DNA of 64,000 bases, taken from assembly GCA_964390805.1 (NCBI GenBank), contig CAYMKL010000014.1, positions 1 through 64,000 on the forward strand, written 5' to 3'. This document shows, one piece after another, positions 1 through 7,647 of the stretch (position 1 is the first letter of the stretch; every line of letters begins with the position of its first letter). Under the pieces are notes generated by a model. That model was not told where the DNA came from and made no database searches. It was given only the letters and a program-made list of their open reading frames with translations. The position numbers were made by a program, and so were the translations under genes. Origin of the DNA: CAYMKL01 sp964390805. GTDB taxonomy: Bacteria; Chloroflexota; Anaerolineae; VGOG01.

Positions 1-1
1 G

Positions 2-652
2 GAGCGGGTGGCCATCGTGGGGCCCAGCGGCGTGGGCAAGACCACGCTGGTGAGCCTGCTGCTGCGCTTCTACCAGCCCACGGCGGGGGAGATTTGGTTC
101 GATGGCCGCCCGGCGTCGGAGTATGAGCTGGCCTCGCTACGCCGGCGCATTGGGTATGTGTCTCAAAGCACGCTGCTGCTATCGGGCACCATCATGGACA
201 ACCTGCGCTACGGCAATCCGGAAGCCAGCGAGGAGCAGGTGGTGCGAGCGGCCAATGTGGCCGGCATCCACGACTTCATCGTCAGCCTGCCGGAAGGCTA
301 CGACGCGCCGGTGGGGGAGCGGGGGGTCAACCTGTCGGAGGGGCAAAAGCAGCGCCTGGCCCTGGCCCGGGCGCTGATCAAGGAGCCGGACATCCTGGTG
401 CTGGACGAGCCCACCTCGGCGCTGGACAGCCTGGTGGAGCGGTCCATCTTCGACGCGCTGCCGGCGCTGGTGCGGGACAAGACCCTGTTCGTGGTGGCGC
501 ACCGCCTGTCCACCATCCAGGACTCGGACCGCATCCTGTTGCTCAACGAGAACCGCTTGGTGGCGATGGGCACGCACCAATCGCTCCTGGCGGACAACGA
601 GTTCTACCGCTCGCTGGTGGCCAAGCAGCAGATCATCGCAATGCCCCCATAG
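2..652 (+). CDS. ABC exporter ATP-binding domain (C-terminal part, 5' end outside window)
   Basis: This is the nucleotide-binding domain of an ABC transporter. The frame is open to the window edge, so the GTG at 8 is not the real start. Visible motifs in order are Walker A (GPSGVGKTT), the Q-loop (YVSQS), the ABC signature (LSEGQ), Walker B (ILVLDEPTSALD) and the H-loop His (AHRLS). The domain arrangement and the short tail ending in YRSLVAKQQ are typical of exporters in which a six-helix membrane domain is fused upstream (MsbA/lipid or peptide exporter class). The membrane half should lie left of the window. The substrate cannot be told from this part. The neighbouring glycosyltransferases are separated from it by their own promoter. 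Confidence 0.93.
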   Translation, partial: ERVAIVGPSGVGKTTLVSLLLRFYQPTAGEIWFDGRPASEYELASLRRRIGYVSQSTLLLSGTIMDNLRYGNPEASEEQVVRAANVAGIHDFIVSLPEGYDAPVGERGVNLSEGQKQRLALARALIKEPDILVLDEPTSALDSLVERSIFDALPALVRDKTLFVVAHRLSTIQDSDRILLLNENRLVAMGTHQSLLADNEFYRSLVAKQQIIAMPP

Positions 653-724
653 CTAAGTTGCATCCTCAAATCTCCCAGTCCCGGCTGTTTGGTTCCGGCT
701 TGACCAGGTCATAGAAGCTGCAAC

Positions 725-753
725 TTGACAATGACCCCATTAGGCAGTACAAT
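725..753 (+). promoter_or_regulatory. sigma70-type promoter of the GT39 cluster
   Basis: TTGACA at 725-730 and TACAAT at 748-753 are separated by 17 bp, close to the ideal spacing. It lies just upstream of the GT39 gene that starts at 787, and no other clear promoter is seen until 13728, so it probably drives the four glycosyltransferase genes. Confidence 0.7.
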
Positions 754-786
754 TGTTGAACCTAATTCCCTAGAGAGGTGACACCA

Positions 787-3700
787 ATGCAAGAATCTCC
801 ACCTGAGAAAAGCAGTTTCCTTGACACCCCTATTCGGCTTCTTTTCAACGTGAATTGGGAAACCGTTCTCTATCTACTTCTTATCACTGTGGCCATAGTT
901 ACCCGCTTCTACGACCTGGGGGCGCGGGCGTTTAGCCACGATGAGAGTTGGCATGGCAATTGGTCCTGGAAGCTGTATGCCGGCCAGGGCTACAAACACG
1001 ACCCTGCCAGCCACGGCCCCTTTCTCTTTGAAGCCAATGCCCTCATCCACTTGCTCTTTGGCGTGAATAGCTACACGGCCCGCATCGTGCCCGCCCTGTT
1101 CGGTGTGATCCTGGTTGCATTGCCCTATCTCTTTCGCAAGTGGCTGGGGCGAACGGGAGCGCTGATTACTTCGCTGCTGTTTCTCATCTCGCCCTCTCTC
1201 CTCTTTTACTCCCGCTACATCCGCAACGATATCTACATCGTCGTTTGGACCCTCCTTCTCATCTTCGCCATGCTCAGATACCTGGAGGAACGTAAGAGCT
1301 TTCACCTCTATCTGCTGGTTGTGATCCTGTCCCTCTCCTTTTGCACCAAGGAAGTTACCTATATGAATGGCGCTATCCTCGGTTCCTTCCTGGTGCTACT
1401 CTTCTTCGTCCAATGGCTTGGCGATAAGGAGCGTACGATAAAGAGCTTTCCCGCCTTCGAGCTGGCCCTGGTGATGGCTACCTTAGTCTTGCCTCTCCTC
1501 TCCGCTTTTCCCGTCAAATTTCTTCTGCGTGCTAATCCCCTGGACTATGGCCAGGCAGGAATCGTTCGCTCCGGCGCAACCTTTCTTGTCCTTCTAGCCA
1601 TCTCTGCTATTATCGGCATCTGGTGGGATTGGAAGCGATGGCTCATCTCTGCTGGGCTCTTTTACGGCATCTACATCGTCCTTTATACTACCTTCTTCAC
1701 CAACGGCCAGGGCTTCGCCACGGGTGTGCTCGGTTCCCTGGGCTATTGGCTGGCCCAACAAGACGTCCATCGCGGCAGCCAACCCTGGTTCTACTATTTT
1801 GTCCTCATGCCCATGTATGAGTTCGTGCCGCTGCTGTTCAGTTTCATGGGGTTGGGGTATTGCGTTGTTAGAAGAAATAGAGACGAGGGAAAGGAAACTC
1901 CGTCAGTCCCCTTTATCCCCTTTCTGATTTACTGGTTGCTCGCCAGCCTGGTTATCTACACCTGGGCCAGTGAGAGGATGCCCTGGCTAGTCGTGCACCC
2001 TGTCCTCCCGATGATGGTCATGACCGGATACTTCATCGGCCGGGTTTTCGAGCGGATTGATTGGCGGCGGACATGGCAAGGCGGTGGGCCGGTCCTGGCT
2101 CTTCTGCTGATCCTCACTCTCTTCGCTGGTTCGGCTCTGGTTACGGCGGGGCCGTTTCAGGGGAGATCGCTGACTCAACTGAGCCGGACTCTACAGTGGC
2201 TGTCGGCTCTGGTGGTAGGCGCGATCCTTGTCTTTGGCGTGGTGCGCTACTGGCGCGGTCTGGGGACCAGGCACAGCTTGCAGGTGGTCTTCGTCACCGT
2301 GTTTGTGCTTCTATGCGTTCTGACCATTCGCTTCAGTGGGATGGCAGCTTACATCAACTACGATACCGCCAAGGAGTTCATCGTCTATGCTCATGGCACT
2401 CCTGATATTACGCTGACCATGAAAGAGATCGAGGATATCTCGCGGCGCACGGTGGGTGACAAGCAGATCAAAGTGGCCTACGACAACGAATCCACCTGGC
2501 CTTTCGAGTGGTACCTGCAAGAATACTCCAACCTGGCCTATTATGGCGCTCAGCCGTCAAAACAGGCCCTGGACGCACCGATAGTCCTCGTCGGCCCACC
2601 CAACGATTCCAAGGTCAGGCCCTTCCTGGGCGACAACTACTATTGGTTCAAGCGGCGGATGATCTGGTGGCCTATGGAAGAGTACAAGAACTGGACTCCA
2701 AGCAAGCTCCTTGCTATTTTGCGGGATCCGGCCAAGCGGCGTGAGTGGTGGAACATCCTTTGGTATCGCAAGTACCCTCGCTCCACCAGCGACTGGTATC
2801 ACAGGGACGAGTTCTATTTCTGCGTGCGCAAGGACGTAATCAACCAGCTCTGGGACCACGGCGTCGGCCCGGCCCCGATAGAACTGGTGGAGGATCCCTA
2901 TGAAAAGGGCAAGCGCGAGGTGCCGGCCTTGCAGATGTGGGGCAGCCAGGGTAAGGGCAATAGTCAGTTCCAAGATCCTCGAGGCATCGCAGTGGACGAG
3001 GCGGGCAACGTCTACGTCGCCGATAGCGGCAACCATCGCATCCAGAAGTTCGACTCGAATGGCAACTTCCTCACTCAATGGGGGAGCCAGGGAAGCGAGA
3101 CAGGTCAATTCCAGGAGCCGTGGGGCATTGCCCTGAACGCCGAAGGCCACGTCTACGTAGCTGATACCTGGAGCCACCGCATTCAGAAGTTCGACGACGA
3201 GGGGAAATTCTTGGCACAGTGGGGCGGCTACCGAGCTACTGGTGGCGCTGCGGTCGGCGAAGAGGGCTTCTTCTGGGGGCCGCGCGACATAGCTGTTGAC
3301 GCGGGGGGCAACGTGTATGTTACCGATACAGGGAACAAGAGGGTGCAGGTATTCGGGCCCGATGACCAGTTCCTCGACCAATGGGGCGGTGTCGGCGTGG
3401 AGGACGGCCTTATGGACGAGCCTGTGGGTATCGCCACTGACGAGGAGGGCAACATCTACGTGAACGACACCTGGAATCAGCGAGTGCAGAAGTTCGACCA
3501 AGACTTCAACTTCGTCACCAGTTGGCCGATAACTGGCTGGTACGGCCAGTCGGTGGTCAACAAGCCCTACCTGGCCGCTAGTGGAGGGCGCGTCTACGTC
3601 ACCGATCCTGAGGGCTACCGAGTGCTAGTCTTCGACCAGGATGGCGAATTCGTAGCCACCTTCGGTGAGTACGGCCTCGACAGCAAATCCTTCGCTCTGC

Positions 3701-3792
3701 CGACCGGCATCGCCGTGGATGGGGACGGCAACGTCTACGTGGTAGATTCGGCCAACCATCGAGTGATGAAGTTTGCACCAATTGGCCAATAG
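787..3792 (+). CDS. GT39-like membrane glycosyltransferase with C-terminal NHL beta-propeller
   Basis: A 1001-residue multispanning protein. ATG 787 is preferred over GTG 778 because GAGGTG (775-780) lies 6 nt ahead of it. Residues 15 to about 550 hold a dozen or so membrane segments with the first external loop typical of GT39/PMT enzymes (YDLGARAFSHDESWHG, acidic DE pair), resembling family TIGR03663. Such enzymes move sugars from polyprenyl-phosphate donors to acceptors outside the membrane. From about residue 710 to the end there are six NHL repeats with the DEAGNVYVADSGNHRIQKF-type pattern, predicted to form a propeller on the outer face. The stop codon falls in a heptad repeat array. 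The acceptor is unknown. The glycosyltransferase call rests on topology and the loop motif. Confidence 0.8.
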   Translation: MQESPPEKSSFLDTPIRLLFNVNWETVLYLLLITVAIVTRFYDLGARAFSHDESWHGNWSWKLYAGQGYKHDPASHGPFLFEANALIHLLFGVNSYTARIVPALFGVILVALPYLFRKWLGRTGALITSLLFLISPSLLFYSRYIRNDIYIVVWTLLLIFAMLRYLEERKSFHLYLLVVILSLSFCTKEVTYMNGAILGSFLVLLFFVQWLGDKERTIKSFPAFELALVMATLVLPLLSAFPVKFLLRANPLDYGQAGIVRSGATFLVLLAISAIIGIWWDWKRWLISAGLFYGIYIVLYTTFFTNGQGFATGVLGSLGYWLAQQDVHRGSQPWFYYFVLMPMYEFVPLLFSFMGLGYCVVRRNRDEGKETPSVPFIPFLIYWLLASLVIYTWASERMPWLVVHPVLPMMVMTGYFIGRVFERIDWRRTWQGGGPVLALLLILTLFAGSALVTAGPFQGRSLTQLSRTLQWLSALVVGAILVFGVVRYWRGLGTRHSLQVVFVTVFVLLCVLTIRFSGMAAYINYDTAKEFIVYAHGTPDITLTMKEIEDISRRTVGDKQIKVAYDNESTWPFEWYLQEYSNLAYYGAQPSKQALDAPIVLVGPPNDSKVRPFLGDNYYWFKRRMIWWPMEEYKNWTPSKLLAILRDPAKRREWWNILWYRKYPRSTSDWYHRDEFYFCVRKDVINQLWDHGVGPAPIELVEDPYEKGKREVPALQMWGSQGKGNSQFQDPRGIAVDEAGNVYVADSGNHRIQKFDSNGNFLTQWGSQGSETGQFQEPWGIALNAEGHVYVADTWSHRIQKFDDEGKFLAQWGGYRATGGAAVGEEGFFWGPRDIAVDAGGNVYVTDTGNKRVQVFGPDDQFLDQWGGVGVEDGLMDEPVGIATDEEGNIYVNDTWNQRVQKFDQDFNFVTSWPITGWYGQSVVNKPYLAASGGRVYVTDPEGYRVLVFDQDGEFVATFGEYGLDSKSFALPTGIAVDGDGNVYVVDSANHRVMKFAPIGQ

Positions 3793-3880
3793 CTAATATC
3801 CATTAGCCAGTAAGTGGCTATTGGATATTGGCCGATAACACTGTCATCCACCAGCTATCTGCTATCAGCCATCTGCCAAC
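3786..3880 (+). repeat. heptanucleotide repeat array with hairpin, between two GT39 genes
   Basis: About 13 imperfect 7-bp units (for example GCTATTG GATATTG). The block around 3793-3814 is the near-perfect inverse of 3816-3835, so it can fold back. The upstream gene's TAG stop lies inside the array. Confidence 0.65.
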
Positions 3881-3881
3881 T

Positions 3882-6800
3882 ATGCGAGAACGACGCAAAA
3901 TCACCAATCTAGTACTGACCCTGGCGGCAGTGGGCCTGGGGTTCTTCGCCCAGAGCCGCTTTCGAACGGACGCCATTCGCGATGTCTTGATCCTCTACCT
4001 CGTGGCGGTTGTGCTCCTGGTCTATGCCAACCGCAGTCGAAGCTCAAAGTCCAAAGCTCGAAGCTCAAAGACCGACGCGGAGGACTCCCTGACCCTTCGA
4101 CAAGCTCAGGATACCACGACACGGCTGGGGATCTCGACACGCCAGTTGGGCTGGGGCCCTTCGACCATAAGCGGAGCGACGCTCAGGGCAGGCCTGGCGT
4201 TGCTGGCCCTGGCTGGGGTCTGCATGCTTCTCTCGCTGCGTCTCTTCGGGCGTGGTGCTCCCACCACCCGCGCCTGGATCCTCTACCTGGCCAGCATTGC
4301 CCTCTTCGTAGCAGCCTTCTGGGCCATGGAATCCACCCCGAAGCAGTGGAACCTCCGACAACTTCTGTCATTCGACCCTTCGGCTATACTCAGGGCAGGC
4401 GGAATTAAGACACTGGCTCGACTCTGGCCTCCTAAGATACAGACCGTTATCTTGATAGCGATCCTCATTGTCGCTGCTGTTGTGCGCCTCTACAACCTGG
4501 ACTCCCTCCCCTTCGGCGTATGGTATGACGAGGCTGACAATGGCTTATGGGCGATTAGGATCATGGAGGATAGCAGTTATCGTCCCATCTACGTGCAGTC
4601 CACGAACCTGCCAGCTCATTTCCTTTACCTCGTTGTTCTCTCATTCAAGCTCTTCGGTGTCAATGTATTGGCCATCCGCCTGATCACCGCCGGCTTAGGT
4701 GTATTGACAGTTGTTGCCGTCTATCTTCTGGTCGGGGAGATTCTCGATCATCGCCTGGCGCTTGTGGCGGCCTTCCTCTTGGCGATCTCCCGCTGGGATG
4801 TGAACTTCAGTCGGTTGGGAATGCACGGAGTGAGCACCCCCCTCTTCACTGCCCTGGCTGCCTATTATCTTATCAAAGCGCTGCGCACCGAGCGGCATCT
4901 GGACTTTGCCTGGGGAGGTGTAGCTTTAGGCCTGGGACTTTGCTTCTATGCTCCTTTCCGTCTCTTCCCCTTTGTCATTGGGCTGTTCCTGGTCCACAAG
5001 TCAATTGTCGAAAGGGGCTTCGTGAGGCGCTATTATCTGGGCATTCTGGTCTTCGTCTTAGCGGCTCTTCTGGTCTTTGCGCCGGTAGGTCAGTTCGCCT
5101 GGCAGCACCCCAAGACCTTCTTTGATCGCACCAGCGTCACCTCGATATTCAAGGATAAGACTCGCTCCCAGGCCATCGAAGCAGTGCGCCAGAGTGCCAA
5201 GCAGCATCTCCTGATGTTCAACTATCGCGGAGATCCCAATGGCCGCCACAACCTGCCCGGCAAGCCGATGCTGGACTTTGCCACCTCTGCCCTCTTTGTC
5301 CTGGGTTTGGGCTACAGCCTATCCCGTTGGCGCCAGCCCAAATACTGGCTGCTAGCATTCTGGCTCTTGGTGATGCTGTGCGGGGGGATCCTCTCCCTGG
5401 AGTTCGAGGCTCCCCAATCCCTGCGAGCCATCGGCACCCTGCCCGCGGCCTACGTCCTGGCTTGTGTCCCCCTGTACCTAATCGTCACGGAATGGGATAA
5501 GTCAGTGGGGCGCTGGTCCTGGCTGCCAACTGCTGCCTGCTGCTTGCTGTTAACCCATATCGGCTGGAAGAACATGCACACCTACTTCCAGGTGCAGGCC
5601 AAAGACTTCGCTGTCTGGAACGCTTTCTCCACCGCCGAGACCCTCACCGCCCGCCGCATGGCCGAAATGGGCCCTGATTACGACTTCCACGTCATTTCCC
5701 TCTATCATAACCATCCTGTCCTGCGCTTTCTGGCCAGGAACATAACCCAGTACAAGCGCCTGGAGACCAACGCCACGATGCCCCTGCGGGAGAGCGGGGA
5801 GCGGGAGGCGGTGCTCTTCTTTGATCCTGAGAGGCGTCCCCTGTTCCTGGAGGCCAGGCGATACTATCCTGGGGGCACCTTTGAGGAGTTTCAACCTCCC
5901 CATGGCGGCCCCGCTGTGCTATACTCTTGCCAATTGACGCCTGGGCAGATCAAGGACATCCAGGGATTAGTGGGCCGTTATTACCAGGGAAGCGAGGGGG
6001 AAGGGAAGCCCATCCTGGAAAGCAAAGATGCCCAGCTTAGCTTCGACTGGGAAACCGAGCCGCCCTTGCCAGGGCCCTTCAGTGCCCGCTGGGAGGGAAT
6101 ACTCTACGTCCCGCGATATGGACCCTATAACCTGGGCTTGGTGGCCCCTGCCGCAGGCCAGGTCTACCTGGATGAGAACGTCCTGCTAGAAGAGCCTGGC
6201 GAGGCCAAGCTTCTCCTGGCCAAAGGCAACCATGCCCTGCGAGTGGAAGCAGAAGACGGGGAAGGACGGGTGGATCTCTACTGGCAGCCACCGGGAGAGC
6301 CACCTAATCCGATTCCTCAACAGTTCCTGTATACCGCCCCGCCGGTGACCAACAACGGCCTCTTGGGCCGCTACTACCGGGGCCTGGATTGGGCGGGAGA
6401 GCCAGCCCTGGAACAGATTGACCCCTCCCTGGCTCTCTATTTTCACGTCACTCTGCTGAGTAGACCCTACACCGTAGAATGGACAGGCAAACTAGAAGCC
6501 CCTACCGCTGGGAGCTACGGCTTCGGACTGGAGTCCATTGACGATTCCTGGCTCTATGTTGACGGCCAGCCGGTAGTGGAAACCCACGTGCCCAACCAGT
6601 ACCGTGAGGGACAGATCAGCCTGACAGCGGGCTGGCACGACATCACCGTGCGTTATGTGGACAGGACCAACCATTCCCACATCAATCTTTATTGGAGACC
6701 CCCTGGCAGCGGGCAGCAGATCATACCCTCAGAACGGCTTCTTCCACCCCAGGGGGCTTACCCTGAACTCGTGGTGCATGCACCGACGGCTCCTCCTGTG

Positions 6801-7643
6801 CCCGCGAAACCCCAGGAGATGGCCTTGGGCCAGCCTGAGGTCTGGGGTGGGCCAGGAACAGACGAGGGGCTGTTCAACGAGCCCCGGGACATCGCCGTTG
6901 ACAAGGAGGGGAACGTCTACGTGGCCGATACCGGCAACCGCCGCATCCAGAAGTTCGACAGTCAGGGTGAATTCCTCCTGACCTGGAGCGGCGAGGAGGA
7001 GAACTTCGTCGAGCCTCTGGCTGTGATCGTGACCAGTCAGGGTCAGGTATTCGTCCTCGACTCCGAGCCGGGATGGATCTATCGTTTCACGGCCGACGGC
7101 GAGCCTCTGGGGCGCTTCGGCGGGCCGGAGGCCCAGCTCTTCCATCCTCGGGGAATGGCCATTGATGCTCAGGACAACATCTACATCGCCGACACCGGAG
7201 GCTGTCGCTTAATCAAATACGATGTCCAGGGTAACCGATTGACCCAATTCGGGGAGAAGGGAAGTGGCCCCGGCCAGCTCCTGGAGCCCATTGACGTGGC
7301 CATCGGCCCGGGAGGTGACCTATACGTGACTGACGTGGCCAACCTGCGGATTCAGCACTGGGACTTCTTCGGCCGCTATCAGGGTGAATGGGCCGTCTCC
7401 CCGGCCAGCGCCTACAACGGTCCTCACCTGGCCCTGGCTGCTGACGGCAGCCTCTTCGTCACTACCCCTGAGCAGCACGAAGTGCGGCGCTATTCCCGCG
7501 GGGGCGAGCTTCTGGGCCAATGGGGTGGTCCGGAGCAGTTCCGCATCCCCGTGGGACTCACCGTGGATGAATCGGGCAACCTGTACGTGGCCGATACCTT
7601 GAACCACCGCGTTCAGAAGCTCGAGAGCAGGACACTTGAGTGA
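3882..7643 (+). CDS. GT39-like membrane glycosyltransferase with two PA14 domains and NHL propeller
   Basis: A 1253-residue paralogue of the next two genes. I choose ATG 3882 rather than TTG 3828: the first 18 codons of the longer version are heptad repeat, and the protein from MRERRK aligns with the starts of the genes at 7648 and 10500. Membrane segments fill residues 1-560, with the GT39 loop RLYNLDSLPFGVWYDEADNG near residue 200. Two PA14-type domains begin near residues 696 (GLVGRYYQG) and 825 (GLLGRYYRG); PA14 is a carbohydrate-binding fold. About six NHL blades follow from residue 985 to the end. Three copies of the palindromic element and a heptad array sit in frame in the N-terminal third (4038-4399). 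Stop overlaps the next gene's upstream region, so the genes are probably co-transcribed. Confidence 0.8.
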   Translation: MRERRKITNLVLTLAAVGLGFFAQSRFRTDAIRDVLILYLVAVVLLVYANRSRSSKSKARSSKTDAEDSLTLRQAQDTTTRLGISTRQLGWGPSTISGATLRAGLALLALAGVCMLLSLRLFGRGAPTTRAWILYLASIALFVAAFWAMESTPKQWNLRQLLSFDPSAILRAGGIKTLARLWPPKIQTVILIAILIVAAVVRLYNLDSLPFGVWYDEADNGLWAIRIMEDSSYRPIYVQSTNLPAHFLYLVVLSFKLFGVNVLAIRLITAGLGVLTVVAVYLLVGEILDHRLALVAAFLLAISRWDVNFSRLGMHGVSTPLFTALAAYYLIKALRTERHLDFAWGGVALGLGLCFYAPFRLFPFVIGLFLVHKSIVERGFVRRYYLGILVFVLAALLVFAPVGQFAWQHPKTFFDRTSVTSIFKDKTRSQAIEAVRQSAKQHLLMFNYRGDPNGRHNLPGKPMLDFATSALFVLGLGYSLSRWRQPKYWLLAFWLLVMLCGGILSLEFEAPQSLRAIGTLPAAYVLACVPLYLIVTEWDKSVGRWSWLPTAACCLLLTHIGWKNMHTYFQVQAKDFAVWNAFSTAETLTARRMAEMGPDYDFHVISLYHNHPVLRFLARNITQYKRLETNATMPLRESGEREAVLFFDPERRPLFLEARRYYPGGTFEEFQPPHGGPAVLYSCQLTPGQIKDIQGLVGRYYQGSEGEGKPILESKDAQLSFDWETEPPLPGPFSARWEGILYVPRYGPYNLGLVAPAAGQVYLDENVLLEEPGEAKLLLAKGNHALRVEAEDGEGRVDLYWQPPGEPPNPIPQQFLYTAPPVTNNGLLGRYYRGLDWAGEPALEQIDPSLALYFHVTLLSRPYTVEWTGKLEAPTAGSYGFGLESIDDSWLYVDGQPVVETHVPNQYREGQISLTAGWHDITVRYVDRTNHSHINLYWRPPGSGQQIIPSERLLPPQGAYPELVVHAPTAPPVPAKPQEMALGQPEVWGGPGTDEGLFNEPRDIAVDKEGNVYVADTGNRRIQKFDSQGEFLLTWSGEEENFVEPLAVIVTSQGQVFVLDSEPGWIYRFTADGEPLGRFGGPEAQLFHPRGMAIDAQDNIYIADTGGCRLIKYDVQGNRLTQFGEKGSGPGQLLEPIDVAIGPGGDLYVTDVANLRIQHWDFFGRYQGEWAVSPASAYNGPHLALAADGSLFVTTPEQHEVRRYSRGGELLGQWGGPEQFRIPVGLTVDESGNLYVADTLNHRVQKLESRTLE
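4038..4070 (+). repeat. in-frame heptad array inside the GT39 gene
   Basis: Units of the type AGCTCAAAG/TCCAAAG with a 7-bp period encode a short SSKSKARSSK stretch after the first membrane segments. The paralogues at 7648 and 10500 lack it. Confidence 0.55.
4093..4112 (+). repeat. palindromic element, family 1
   Basis: CCCTTCGACAAGCTCAGGAT, in frame and read as LRQAQD. It lies 22 bp after a heptad array. Confidence 0.75.
4157..4192 (+). repeat. palindromic element, family 1, long variant
   Basis: CCCTTCGACC, then an extended centre with GCGGAGCGACG, then CTCAGGGCAGG. It is in frame and read as PSTISGATLRAG. The same long variant recurs at 61698-61734 in another GT39-like gene. Confidence 0.7.
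4376..4399 (+). repeat. palindromic element, family 1, diverged
   Basis: CCCTTCGG, a short centre, then CTCAGGGCAGG, in frame in the same GT39 gene. Confidence 0.55.
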
Positions 7644-7647
7644 AAGA

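Noticed and set aside
2557..3501. 314-codon open frame on the minus strand
   Set aside because: It is the antisense shadow of NHL-repeat coding sequence, with no domain and no ribosome site.
3828..3881. TTG 3828 as start of the second GT39 gene
   Set aside because: The extra 18 codons are heptad repeat, and the paralogues support ATG 3882.
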